This document shows, one piece after another, positions 9,920-19,607 of a DNA stretch of 32,898 nt. The notes below the pieces were generated by a model. It saw nothing but the letters and a program-made list of their open reading frames with translations. It ran no database searches and was not told where the DNA came from. The first letter of the stretch is position 1; every line of letters starts with the position of its first letter. A program made the position numbers and the translations under genes. Source of the DNA: Acidobacteriota bacterium (GTDB taxonomy: Bacteria > Acidobacteriota > Polarisedimenticolia > J045); assembly GCA_017994815.1 (NCBI GenBank), contig JAGOJY010000049.1, positions 1-32,898 of the forward strand, in the 5' to 3' direction.

Positions 9920-10927
9920 ATGACCGGGTCCCGGCACCGTTGGTCTCCTCGCGCGGCCTGCGCCGCGCTCGCGATCGCGATCTGCGCGGCGCCCGCGGCG
10001 CGGGCGTCGTGCGGTTCGGCGTCGTGTTTCCTGGTCACCACCTCCGAGCAGGGGATCCAGGCCCCCGGCTCGTTCCAGGTCGACCTGTCGTTCCGCTACG
10101 TCGACCAGACCCGGAAACTGGAAGGAAGCGACGAAACCTCGGAAGTGCTCGTGCCCGCGGTCGACTTCGAGGAGCGGGCGATCGAGCCGGACCACCACCG
10201 CGAGGTCGGCACGCGCAGCAGCGCGGTGAACCTCGCGCTGGGATACGGGCTCACGCCGCGGTTGAGCCTCTTCGGGATCCTGCCGCTTTCCGTGGACAAG
10301 CGCCACGAGCACTTCGACGACGCCGGAACGCCGGACGAGACGTTCAGCAACGACGACGGCGGGCGCGGGTTCGGCGACGTCGCCGTCGGGGCGCGGCTCG
10401 GCCTTCTCGTCCGCAAGAACGACCTGCTGCTCGCGTCCGCGTCGCTGAAGCTGCCGACCGGCGACTACCGGCTGCGCGACAGCGAGGGCGCCATCGGCGA
10501 GCCGACGCTCCAGCCCGGGAGCGGTTCCTACGACGGGACGATCGCGGTGCAGTACGTGTACCACCCGTTCCCGTCGGCCTGGGAGTGGTTCGTCTCCGGC
10601 TCGTACCGCCGCGACGGCCGGAACCCGCTCGAGTACCGCATCGGCGACGAGTCCATCGTGAGCGGTGGTTTCAGCCGCGCCACCTCCGGCAACTGGACGT
10701 GGTCGCTGCAGGTCAACGCGCGCCACGCCGCCCGCGACGACTACCGCGGGATGTCGGTCCCGTCCACCGGCTCGGACGCCGTCGTGATCACGCCCGGGGC
10801 GCGCCTGCGCGCCGGGGACGCGCTCGAACTGTACGGCCACGTGCAGGTCCCGCTCGTCCAGCGCGTCAACGACGCGCAGCTCGCGCCGCGCGCCGGCCTC
10901 GTGCTCGGCCTCACCAGGACGTTCTGA
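9920..10927 (+). CDS. Outer-membrane beta-barrel protein (MetA-degradation/transporter-like family)
   Basis: This 335-residue exported protein has a signal peptide (CAALAIAICAAPAARA) and a Cys pair at the mature N-terminus (SCGSASCFLVT). About 300 residues of amphipathic strands follow (SFQVDLSFRYV, AVNLALGYGLTPRLSLFGILPL, FGDVAVGARLGLLV) and the chain ends in Phe, typical of outer-membrane barrels. It resembles the Phenol_MetA_deg-type outer-membrane barrels often annotated only as transporter; this is from memory, not a search. I chose the ATG at 9920 because GGGGAG lies 7 bases upstream; an in-frame GTG at 9887 is weaker. TAGAGT at 9881-9886 could be a -10 element, so the gene may have its own promoter. 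Its place beside CusBA suggests a role in metal or envelope homeostasis. Confidence 0.7.
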   Translation: MTGSRHRWSPRAACAALAIAICAAPAARASCGSASCFLVTTSEQGIQAPGSFQVDLSFRYVDQTRKLEGSDETSEVLVPAVDFEERAIEPDHHREVGTRSSAVNLALGYGLTPRLSLFGILPLSVDKRHEHFDDAGTPDETFSNDDGGRGFGDVAVGARLGLLVRKNDLLLASASLKLPTGDYRLRDSEGAIGEPTLQPGSGSYDGTIAVQYVYHPFPSAWEWFVSGSYRRDGRNPLEYRIGDESIVSGGFSRATSGNWTWSLQVNARHAARDDYRGMSVPSTGSDAVVITPGARLRAGDALELYGHVQVPLVQRVNDAQLAPRAGLVLGLTRTF

Positions 10928-11025
10928 GCATGTCGTAGGATCTTCAAAGGCCACTTCTATCAGGAAGCGTGCATCTTGCGGGCGGACGGCTCGATGTGGT
11001 GACTGAAGAGGGGGGTAGGTGGCCA

Positions 11026-11068
11026 GCCGGAAGAGTGATCATCGCTCGCGGCTGCGGCTGGCCGCCGT
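11026..11068 (+). repeat. 43-bp dispersed repeat, copy 1
   Basis: This segment matches the reverse complement of 23795-23837 at 40 of 43 positions. All three differences are transitions. It lies in the noncoding gap between the convergent barrel-protein and batE genes. Within and around it, GGCCAGCCG (11021-11029) and CGGCTGGCC (11055-11063) form a perfect 9-bp inverted repeat enclosing an imperfect GAGTGATCATCGCTC palindrome. It is likely part of a REP-like or degenerate mobile repeat family in this genome. Confidence 0.6.
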
Positions 11069-11136
11069 ACGCAGCCGGCCCGGCACACTACATCATTCGG
11101 GGTACGGACGATCCGCGGTGACCGGCAGCAGAAACG

Positions 11137-11185
11137 GGGACAGTCAACTATGACCCCAAACTGCGGGGTCAGAGATGACTGTCCC
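11137..11185. repeat. Compound hairpin between convergent genes (REP-like or bidirectional terminator)
   Basis: The outer arms GGGACAGTCA (11137-11146) and TGACTGTCCC (11176-11185) pair perfectly. A symmetric 4x4 internal loop follows, then inner arms TGACCCC (11151-11157) and GGGGTCA (11165-11171) close a 7-base loop. It sits 12 bases past the batE stop and 3' of the barrel gene, so it could terminate both. There is no T-run. GGGACAGTC-type palindromes resemble intergenic elements I associate with RAYT-type REP families; that link is inference. Confidence 0.55.
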
Positions 11186-11197
11186 GTACGACGCCAC

Positions 11198-11953
11198 TCA
11201 CGGGTGCGGGGGGCCGTCGAGGCGCCACGCGCCGGCCACGGGGACCCAGCCGCTCGCGCCCGAGGAGTCGCGCACGCGCAGGTGGGCGCCGCTCTCGGCG
11301 AGGACGAGCACGACCTCGCCCTCGCGCAGCGTGCCGAGGGAGTTCGCGGTTGGCGACGCGGCGTCGAGCAGCGGCTCGCCGCGGCGCACGACGACCGCGG
11401 TCGGCGCGGCGAACGAGGCCGCGACCGGGACGAGGGCCAGCGCGAGGCCCAGCGCGAGCGAGGTCCACGCGGCGGCGACGGGCCAGCGCGCGACCGAGCG
11501 CAGGCGCGCGATGCCGTGGAACACGACCGAGGCCGCGAGCAGCAGCAGCGCGAGCTGCCCGACGTGGAACCGGCGCTCGAAGCGGGCGAGGCCGGCCAGC
11601 GGCTCGGGCGCGATCTCGGCCGGGTCGAGGTTGGCGTCCTGCCGCAGGCGATCCGCCTCGCGCGCGATCGCCCCGTCGCCCGGGTCCAGCTCGCGCGCGC
11701 GCAGCACCGCCCACAGCGCCTCGCCCAGCGAGCCGCGCGCGGACGCCGCCTGGGCCCAGTTCCAGTACAGGGCCGCGCTCTCGGCGCCCGAGGCGGCCAG
11801 CTCGCGGTAGATCGCGATCCCGGCCGGCAGGTCGCCCTTGTTGATCGCGGCGGTCCCCTCGCGGAAGCGGTCCTCCGCGACCCGGGGCGCCGCGAGCGCC
11901 GCGGCGACCACCCCGGCGCAGGCCAGCGCCAGCGCGAAACCGGCTCCCTTCAC
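11198..11953 (-). CDS. batE: BatE-like protein: TPR region plus C-terminal SH3-type domain
   Basis: This 251-residue exported or membrane protein is last in the Bat operon. An N-terminal signal or anchor (FALALACAGVVAAALAAP) is followed by TPR-like helices (FREGTAAINKGDLPAGIAIYRELAASG, ALYWNWAQAASARGSLGEALWAVLRARELDP). Two hydrophobic TM segments come next (~115-130 and ~145-165). A bacterial SH3-like domain ends in SGASGWVPVAGAWRL. This order is that of BatE in Bat loci. The GTG start at 11953 overlaps the batD stop in a GTGA arrangement and has GGAGG 5 bases upstream, so translational coupling is likely. The role in the complex is probably periplasmic protein-protein contact, by family inference. 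Confidence 0.8.
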   Translation of the reverse strand: MKGAGFALALACAGVVAAALAAPRVAEDRFREGTAAINKGDLPAGIAIYRELAASGAESAALYWNWAQAASARGSLGEALWAVLRARELDPGDGAIAREADRLRQDANLDPAEIAPEPLAGLARFERRFHVGQLALLLLAASVVFHGIARLRSVARWPVAAAWTSLALGLALALVPVAASFAAPTAVVVRRGEPLLDAASPTANSLGTLREGEVVLVLAESGAHLRVRDSSGASGWVPVAGAWRLDGPPHP

Positions 11954-13706
11954 GAGCGCCTCCGGATCACCGCCGCGGCGCGCTCGGCGACCTCGCGGAT
12001 CTTCTCCGAGTACTCGCCGAGCTGCGGCGCGTAGCGGATGAAGCGCACGTCGCGCAGCACGTCGCGGACCTCGCCCTCGAGCGGGTCGCCGTTCCCGGTG
12101 GCCCGCTCGTCCACCTCGCCGAAGACGCTGGTCAGCGCCTGCTCGATCAGCGCCGCGGCGGCCTCCTTCGTCATCCCGCCGCGCACCGCGCGCCGCAGGT
12201 CGGCCAGCGCCGTGCGCGCGCTGGCGCGGCCGCGCGCCGCCGGCGCGCGCGGGCTGCCGGCGCGCTTGAGCAGCGGCAGCCCCAACAGCGCGCCGTGCGC
12301 CCCGAGGACGAGCACGAGCACCAGCGCGATCCCGCGCCCGCCGGGCGAGGGCAGGCCGCGCGCGCCGCGGTCGAGTTCGGCGCGCAGGCGCAGCCCGCCG
12401 CGCTGTTGCGCGGCCGGCGCGGCGGTGGCCGGCGCGGTGGCCTGCGCGGGCCCGGCACCGGCCTCGACCCGGAACGGCAGCTCCGCCGTTTCGAGCCGCG
12501 CCATCTTGCCGGTGGCCGAATCGAAGTACTCCATCGTGAACGGCGGGACGCGGAACGTCCCGGCCGTTTCCGGAACGACGACGAACTCCCACGTCTTGGA
12601 CCCCGTCACGCCCTCCGGCGACGGCTTCAGTTCGCTCTTGACCTGCGGCGGGTAGACCTTGGCGCCCGGGATCGAGGGCTCCGGCGCGCGGTCGACCCAC
12701 TCCAGGTTGCCGGTGCCCTCGATGCGGAAGCGCACGGTCGCCGCGTCGCCGATCGCCAGGTCGTCGCGGTCGATCGTCGCGTTCGCGCGGAAGCGGCCCA
12801 CCGCACCGGAGAAACCCGCCGTCGCCGGGACCGGCTCGGCCGTGATCTCGATCGGCTTCGTCGAGCGCGTCAGCTCGGCATCGCCGAAGAACCCGCGGCG
12901 CAGCGCGATCTTGAACTCCGAGGCCGGGATCGTCAGCGTGCCGGCCCTGGTCGGGAACAAGAGCTTCTTCAGCACCGGGAAGCGGTGGTAGCGCTGCCCG
13001 TCGCGCGTGACGATCGTCCCCTCGGACGTGTCCGGCCGCTCGAGGTCCTTCGACCAGAACCCGGCGAAGGTGGGCGCCTGCGCGATGTCCAGCCCCGACA
13101 CGGCGTTCTGCGTGAACAGCGCGTAGGTCAGCACGAGCGGCTCACCGACGTGGAGCCGCGTCCGGCTCGGCTCGGCCTCGACGAACAGCCGGACCGTCTC
13201 GTCCGACGGCTGCGGCCGGCGCCGCCGGTCGAAGAACGAGTCGAACGGGTCTTCGAACAGCCCGGCCAGCGGGTCGCGCGGGCGCTGCCGGCGCTCGAGG
13301 ACGCTGCCCGCCACGACCTCCAGCGTGATCGGCTCCGTCACCCGCACGCCGTCGGCGAACGCCGCGCGCACCGGCCCGATCTCGGCGGTCCCCGGCTCCT
13401 GCGCCTGCAAGACGTAGGTCGTCGTGCGCGCCTGCGACATCGCGCCGTTGACGAACGACATCTGCGTCGAGACCGACGGCCCGCCGACGACCCGCAGGTT
13501 CTTCAGCTCGGGGACGCGGATCTCCCCCTGCAGTTCGAACGAGCGGCCCTCGACCGTGATCGTGAGCTGGAACGTGTCGTCCACGCCGACCTTGCGCGCC
13601 TCGACGTCGGCGCGGAACGAGACGTCGTCCGCGGCACGGGCGAGCGGGACCGCCGCGAGCGCCGTGGCGGCGCAGAAAAGCGCGATGGCCGTCCGGATCC
13701 TCACCA

Positions 13707-13707
<1 letters not shown>
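11950..13707 (-). CDS. batD: BatD-like oxygen-tolerance membrane protein
   Basis: This 585-residue protein has a signal peptide (AIALFCAATALAAVPLARA). Several tandem Ig-like beta domains follow, including FRADVEARKVGVDDTFQLTITVEG and FVEAEPSRTRLHVGEPLVLTYALFT, the repeated pattern of BatD. Then come IPGAKVYPPQVKSELK and a C-terminal TM segment (GIALVLVLVLGAHGALLGLPLL). A cytosolic helical tail ends ...RAAAVIRRRS. The ATG overlaps the upstream batB-batC stop as ATGA, and the stop overlaps batE. It is presumed to scaffold the VWA proteins on the periplasmic face. The family name comes from aerotolerance work in Bacteroides, and the function in this organism is not established. Confidence 0.88.
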
Positions 13708-15485
<1,778 letters not shown>

Positions 15486-15490
15486 AGGCG

Positions 15491-16513
15491 TCAGGCGGGC
15501 GCGACGCGCAGGCCGGCCGCCCACAGCAGGCCCGCGGCGGCGAGAAGCGCGGCCGCCGCCGCCAGCACCGGGGCGAACAACTCGCGGTAGCGCCGGTAGA
15601 CGGTGAGCTTGATCTCGGACTTCTCCAGCTGGTCGATGCGGGCGAAGATCTGCCGCAGCGAGCCCGAGTCGGTGGCGCGGAAGTACTCGCCGCCCGTGCG
15701 CAGGGCGATGTTCTTCAGCAGCGTCTCGTCGATCTCGACCTCCATGTCGACCGTGCGCCGGACCACGCGCCCGCTGAGCGGGTCGCGCACCTGCACCGGG
15801 ATCGGCACCACGCCGCCGCGGCCCACGCCGATCGTGTAGACCCGCACCCCCATCGCCCGCGCCATGTCGGAGGCCGTCGCCGGGTCGATCTCGCCGGTGT
15901 TGCTGACCCCGTCGGTGACCAGCACGACCACCTTGCTCTTGGCCTCCGAGCGCCGCAGCCGTGCCAGCGCCGTGGCCAGGCCGGAGCCGATCGCCGTGCC
16001 GTCGGGCAGCATGTCGAGGTGCACGTCCTCGAGCTGGCGCAGGAACAGGCCGGTGTCGGTCGTCGCCGGCGATTTCGTCAGCGGCTTGGCCGCGAACACC
16101 ACCAGCCCCACGCGGTCGCTCGTGCGGTGGCGCGCGAACTCCGCCACGACCTCCTTGGCCACGGCCAGCCGGTTCTTCGGCTGGAAGTCCTCGGCCGCCA
16201 TCGAGCCCGAGACGTCCAGGGCCACGACGATGTCCACGCCCTCGGTCGTCACGTTCTGGCGCACCGAGCCGCGCTGCGGGCGTGCCAGCGCCGCGGAGCC
16301 GGCGACCAGCCCCAGCGCGGCGAGGCCCAGCGGCAGCCAGCGCAGGCGCGCGCGCCACGTGGTACCGGCGCGGGCGAGGCGCGACACGCCGGGGAACAGC
16401 ACCGCCCGCCCGCGCCGCTCGCGCAGCACTCCCGCCGCCAGCGCCAGCGGCGCGGCCAGGGCCAGCAGCAGCCACAGCGGCTCCTGGAACCGCAGTCCCG
16501 CGAGGTCGATCAC
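15491..16513 (-). CDS. batA: BatA-like membrane-anchored VWA protein
   Basis: This 340-residue protein has an N-terminal TM helix (PLWLLLALAAPLALAAGVL) and a second one (WLPLGLAALGLVAGSAALA). The VWA domain has an intact MIDAS DVSGS (D100, S102, S104), a conserved Thr/Asp context at DGVSNTGEIDP, and the typical LRRSEAKSKVVVLVTDG strand. A C-terminal TM helix (LAAAAALLAAAGLLWAAGL) closes it. The GTG at 16513 overlaps the upstream stop in a GTGA arrangement. VWA proteins of this class bind partners through the metal site and work with MoxR AAA+ ATPases, the presumed role here. Confidence 0.9.
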   Translation of the reverse strand: MIDLAGLRFQEPLWLLLALAAPLALAAGVLRERRGRAVLFPGVSRLARAGTTWRARLRWLPLGLAALGLVAGSAALARPQRGSVRQNVTTEGVDIVVALDVSGSMAAEDFQPKNRLAVAKEVVAEFARHRTSDRVGLVVFAAKPLTKSPATTDTGLFLRQLEDVHLDMLPDGTAIGSGLATALARLRRSEAKSKVVVLVTDGVSNTGEIDPATASDMARAMGVRVYTIGVGRGGVVPIPVQVRDPLSGRVVRRTVDMEVEIDETLLKNIALRTGGEYFRATDSGSLRQIFARIDQLEKSEIKLTVYRRYRELFAPVLAAAAALLAAAGLLWAAGLRVAPA

Positions 16514-17460
16514 CGGATCGCCTCCGCGACGGGGGGGGCCTCGGCGGCCCGCGCCCGCTGTTCGAGATCGCGCACCAGCCCGCGCACGGTCCCGAGGTGG
16601 GCTCGCGCGATCTGCACCTCGGACTCGCCGCGGGCGAACTTGATCACGTCGGCCGCGGCGGTCAGCTCGCGCACGACCGGCAGGAAGTCCCCGGCCAGCG
16701 CGTGGTCGCGCAGGAAGGCCGAAAGCTCGAGCGAGGTCATCTCCAGGACCGGCGCGTCGAGCCGCCGCTCGAGGTAGCGCTTCGCGACCTGCGCCAGCTC
16801 GATGTAGTACGCGCGGAACTCGCGGCGCTCCGGCAGGTCCGAGGCCTCCAGGCGATCCAGCGCCGCGAGCGCTTCCTGGTCCGGTGGCACCGCGGGCGCG
16901 GGCGCGGCTTCCGGCGCGCCGCGCCGCCGCCGCCGCCGCCAGCGCCAGAGCGCGACCACGATCGCCGCCAGCGCCGCGAGCGCGGCCGCGAGCCCGGCCC
17001 AGAACGCCGCGCCGGCCGGGACGCGCACCGGCGGCCGGACATCGGCCAGCGCCTGCGCGGCCGGGTCCTTCGGCAAGAGCGTGACCACGCGCAGCGGGAT
17101 CGGCGCCGAGCGCGCCTCGCCGCGCGTCCCGTCGGCGAGCCGGTACTCGGCGGCGAGCGGCGGCACCTCGACCTCGCCCAGCGCGAACACCGCCGCCTCG
17201 TAGCGCGCCGTGCCCGGCCGCGGCGGGGCCGCCGGGTCGGCCGGCGCGAGGCGCAGCTCGACCTTGTCGTCTCCCGCCTGCGGCGGGAAGGTCCACGTCG
17301 CGCCCGCCGGCCCGCGGGCCTCGACCTCGACCGTGAAGCGCTCGCCGACGGTGATCTCGCCGCGCGAGGCGCGCGTGGCCAGCGCGGGCCCGTCCGCCGT
17401 CTGCGCCGCGCACGGCAGCGCGACCGCGAGCACGACCGCCAGCAGCGCCGCCGCCCGCAT
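16510..17460 (-). CDS. Bat-locus membrane protein with DUF4381-like C-terminal region
   Basis: This 316-residue protein begins with a signal peptide (ALLAVVLAVALPCAAQ). A beta-rich periplasmic domain follows (ITVGERFTVEVEARGPAGATW), reminiscent of one BatD Ig-like unit. A TM helix (FWAGLAAALAALAAIVVALW) leads to an Arg-rich stop-transfer (WRRRRRRG). The cytosolic helical domain contains FRAYYIELAQVAKRYLERRL and LEMTSLELSAFLRD, as in DUF4381-type proteins of MoxR/Bat loci. The ATG overlaps the DUF58 stop by one base, and its own stop overlaps batA. It probably anchors or regulates the VWA proteins, by inference from position. Confidence 0.75.
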   Translation of the reverse strand: MRAAALLAVVLAVALPCAAQTADGPALATRASRGEITVGERFTVEVEARGPAGATWTFPPQAGDDKVELRLAPADPAAPPRPGTARYEAAVFALGEVEVPPLAAEYRLADGTRGEARSAPIPLRVVTLLPKDPAAQALADVRPPVRVPAGAAFWAGLAAALAALAAIVVALWRWRRRRRRGAPEAAPAPAVPPDQEALAALDRLEASDLPERREFRAYYIELAQVAKRYLERRLDAPVLEMTSLELSAFLRDHALAGDFLPVVRELTAAADVIKFARGESEVQIARAHLGTVRGLVRDLEQRARAAEAPPVAEAIR

Positions 17461-18326
17461 CAGCGCCTCCTCTCGCGCGCCTTGAAGAACGCGGCGAGCG
17501 GCTTCTCGTACGACTCGGCCGTGGACAGCGGCAGCACGTCCACCCCGGCGCGGCGCAGCGTCTCGCTCGCGGCCTCCAGGTTGGCCGTCGCCAGGCGCCG
17601 GCGGACCTCGGCGCTCGAGGTGTCCACGACGCGCACTTCGCCGGTCTCGGGGTCGGCCAGCGCGACCAGCCCGGCCGGCGGCACCTCGACCTCGCGCGGG
17701 TCCCACAGGTGCAGCGCGATCACGTCGTGGCGCCGCCGCAGGACACCCAGCGGGCGCTCGAACCCGGCGTCCTGGAAATCGGAGATGATCGCCACGATCC
17801 CGCGCCGCTTCATCACGCGGTGCGCGAAGCGCAGCGCGTCGCCGAGGTCGGTGCGCCGGCCGGCGGGCTCCAGCGCGAGCAGGTCGCGCACGATGCGCAG
17901 CGCGTGGTCCCGGCCGCGGGCCGGCGCGACGTACCCCTCGACGCGGTCGGTGAACAGGATCGCGCCGACGCGATCGTGGTTGGCCACCGCGGAGAACGCC
18001 AGCACCGCCGCCAACTCGGCCGCCAGGTCGCGCTTGAGCAGGAACCGCGAGCCGAAGCGTTGCGAGCCCGAGACGTCGATGATCAGGAGCAGCGTCAGGT
18101 CGCGCTCCTCGACGAACTTCTTCACGTGCAGGCTGTTCATCCGCGCGGTGACGTTCCAGTCGATCGTGCGCACGTCGTCGCCCGGCGCGTACTCGCGGAC
18201 CTCGGCGAACTCCATCCCGCGGCCCTTGAACACCGCGTGGTACGAGCCGACGATCCCCGTGTCGAGGATCGTGCGCGTCCGGATCTGGATCCGGCGGATC
18301 TTCTCCAGCGTTTCGCGGTCGAGCAT
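17460..18326 (-). CDS. DUF58 domain protein of the MoxR-Bat system
   Basis: This 288-residue cytosolic protein shows the core DUF58 signature: DVRTIDWNVTARMN, then LHVKKFVEERDLTLLLIIDVSGSQRFGS. It has a VWA-like fold with DVSGS as the degenerate metal-site motif, and DAGFERPLGVLRRR and HDVIALHLWDPRE further on. DUF58 proteins almost always sit next to moxR and upstream of batA, exactly as here. The start follows the moxR stop by 15 bases, and the stop overlaps the next ATG. It is thought to serve as adaptor or substrate of the MoxR ATPase; the biochemical role is not settled. Confidence 0.92.
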   Translation of the reverse strand: MLDRETLEKIRRIQIRTRTILDTGIVGSYHAVFKGRGMEFAEVREYAPGDDVRTIDWNVTARMNSLHVKKFVEERDLTLLLIIDVSGSQRFGSRFLLKRDLAAELAAVLAFSAVANHDRVGAILFTDRVEGYVAPARGRDHALRIVRDLLALEPAGRRTDLGDALRFAHRVMKRRGIVAIISDFQDAGFERPLGVLRRRHDVIALHLWDPREVEVPPAGLVALADPETGEVRVVDTSSAEVRRRLATANLEAASETLRRAGVDVLPLSTAESYEKPLAAFFKARERRR

Positions 18327-18341
18327 CGCCGTCCCCGGGGC

Positions 18342-19340
18342 TCAGGGAACTTCCACGCGCTCCAGGATCCGCTCGACGATCGTCTCGGAGGTGACGTTCT
18401 CGGCCTCCGCCTCGTACGTCAGCAGGATCCGGTGGCGCAAGACGTCCTTCGCGATCGCCTTGACGTCTTCCGGGATCACGAACCCGCGCCCCTCGAGGAA
18501 CGCCACGGCCCGCGCCGCGTGCGAGAAGGCGATCGTCGCGCGGGGCGAGGCCCCGAAGGCGATCCAGTGCCCGGCCTCGGTCAGCCCGACCTCGCGCGGG
18601 CTGCGCGTGGCGCGGACCAGCGCGACGATGTAGTCGCGGATCCGGTCGTCGATGTAGATCTCGAGCACGCGCCGCGACAGGCGCTCGATCGCTTCGCGCT
18701 GCAGGACCGGCGCCAGCGGCGGCGGGTCGCCGGCCGCCATGCGGTCGAGGATCTGCCGCTCCTCGTCGGCCTTGGGGTACTCGATCCGCGCCTTGAGCAG
18801 GAAGCGGTCGACCTGCGCCTCGGGCAGCGGGTACGTGCCCTCGTGCTCGATCGGGTTCTGCGTGGCGAAGACCATGAACGGCTCGGGCAGCCGGTGCGTC
18901 TCGTCGCCCAGCGTCACCTGCCGCTCCTGCATCGCCTCGAGCAGCGCCGATTGCACCTTGGCCGGCGCGCGGTTGATCTCGTCCGCCAGGAGCAGGTTGG
19001 TGAACACCGGGCCGCGGCGGGCGACGAACTCGCCCGTCTTCTGCTGGTAGATCAACGTGCCGGTCAGGTCGGCCGGCAAAAGGTCCGGCGTGAACTGAAT
19101 CCGCGAGAAGTGCAGGTCCAGCACCTGCCCGAGCGTCTTGACCGCCAGCGTCTTGGCCAGCCCGGGAACGCCTTCCACCAGCAGGTGCCCGCGGCACAGC
19201 AGCGTGACCATCATCCGGTCGAGGATCGCCGCCTGGCCGACGATCACCTTGTTCATCTCGCGGAGCGCCGTCCGGATTTCGAGGGAATCGGCGCGCACCG
19301 CCTCGTTCAGCGCCTTGAGGTCCGCTTCCGCCTGGGCCAT
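18342..19340 (-). CDS. moxR: MoxR-family AAA+ ATPase
   Basis: This 332-residue ATPase has Walker A GVPGLAKT (57-64), Walker B LLLADEINRA with Asp120-Glu121, and the sensor-1 motif FATQNP. The MoxR hallmark IQFTPDLLPADLTGT and LPEPFMVFATQNPIEHEGTYPLPEAQVDRFLLK are also present, with the usual C-terminal lid (IAFGASPRATIAFSHAARAVAFLEGR). The gene is first in the operon. A GGGAGAGG stretch lies just upstream of the ATG, unusually close. MoxR ATPases act as chaperone-like remodelling factors for VWA proteins. No convincing promoter hexamers were found on this strand in the 19341-19607 gap. Confidence 0.95.
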   Translation of the reverse strand: MAQAEADLKALNEAVRADSLEIRTALREMNKVIVGQAAILDRMMVTLLCRGHLLVEGVPGLAKTLAVKTLGQVLDLHFSRIQFTPDLLPADLTGTLIYQQKTGEFVARRGPVFTNLLLADEINRAPAKVQSALLEAMQERQVTLGDETHRLPEPFMVFATQNPIEHEGTYPLPEAQVDRFLLKARIEYPKADEERQILDRMAAGDPPPLAPVLQREAIERLSRRVLEIYIDDRIRDYIVALVRATRSPREVGLTEAGHWIAFGASPRATIAFSHAARAVAFLEGRGFVIPEDVKAIAKDVLRHRILLTYEAEAENVTSETIVERILERVEVP

Positions 19341-19525
19341 GGCCTCTCCCGCGGGCCGCCCGAGGGGGCGCCCCGCCGCTGTTCACCCGGTTCCGAACCC
19401 AGCCAAACTCCTGACAAATGGTGGAGTATGCCGCCCGGTCCGCTGGCGCGCGAGGGCGCGCGCCGCTCCTCTCAACGCCCGGCGCCGGCCGCGGGTTCCC
19501 GCGCCTTGGGCGAGCGATGTGGGCG

Positions 19526-19554
19526 TTGTCCCGGGCGTTAAAACGCCGTATATG
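19526..19554 (+). promoter_or_regulatory. Sigma70-like promoter with dyad spacer, upstream of the metalloprotease
   Basis: TTGTCC (19526-19531) and TATATG (19549-19554) are separated by exactly 17 bases. The spacer contains a perfect dyad, GGCGTT-AA-AACGCC (19534-19547). Predicted transcription start is near 19561, giving a leader of roughly 47 bases before the ATG at 19608. The dyad lies where a repressor would block polymerase, but no regulator gene is adjacent. Confidence 0.5.
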
Positions 19555-19607
19555 GTCCGCGGGAGCGTCCGGTCCCGACCGATTTCTTCCGCATGGGGAG
19601 CCGAAAA

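Noticed and set aside
10939..11121. Stop-free frame of about 60 codons between the barrel gene and batE
   Set aside because: It has no start codon with a ribosome site and no recognisable product, and it contains the 43-bp repeat. Weak resemblance to IS transposase termini in another frame was not convincing.
19389..19399. GGTTC-C-GAACC dyad upstream of moxR as operator
   Set aside because: It is too short and has no adjacent promoter hexamers on the moxR strand, so it cannot be distinguished from chance.
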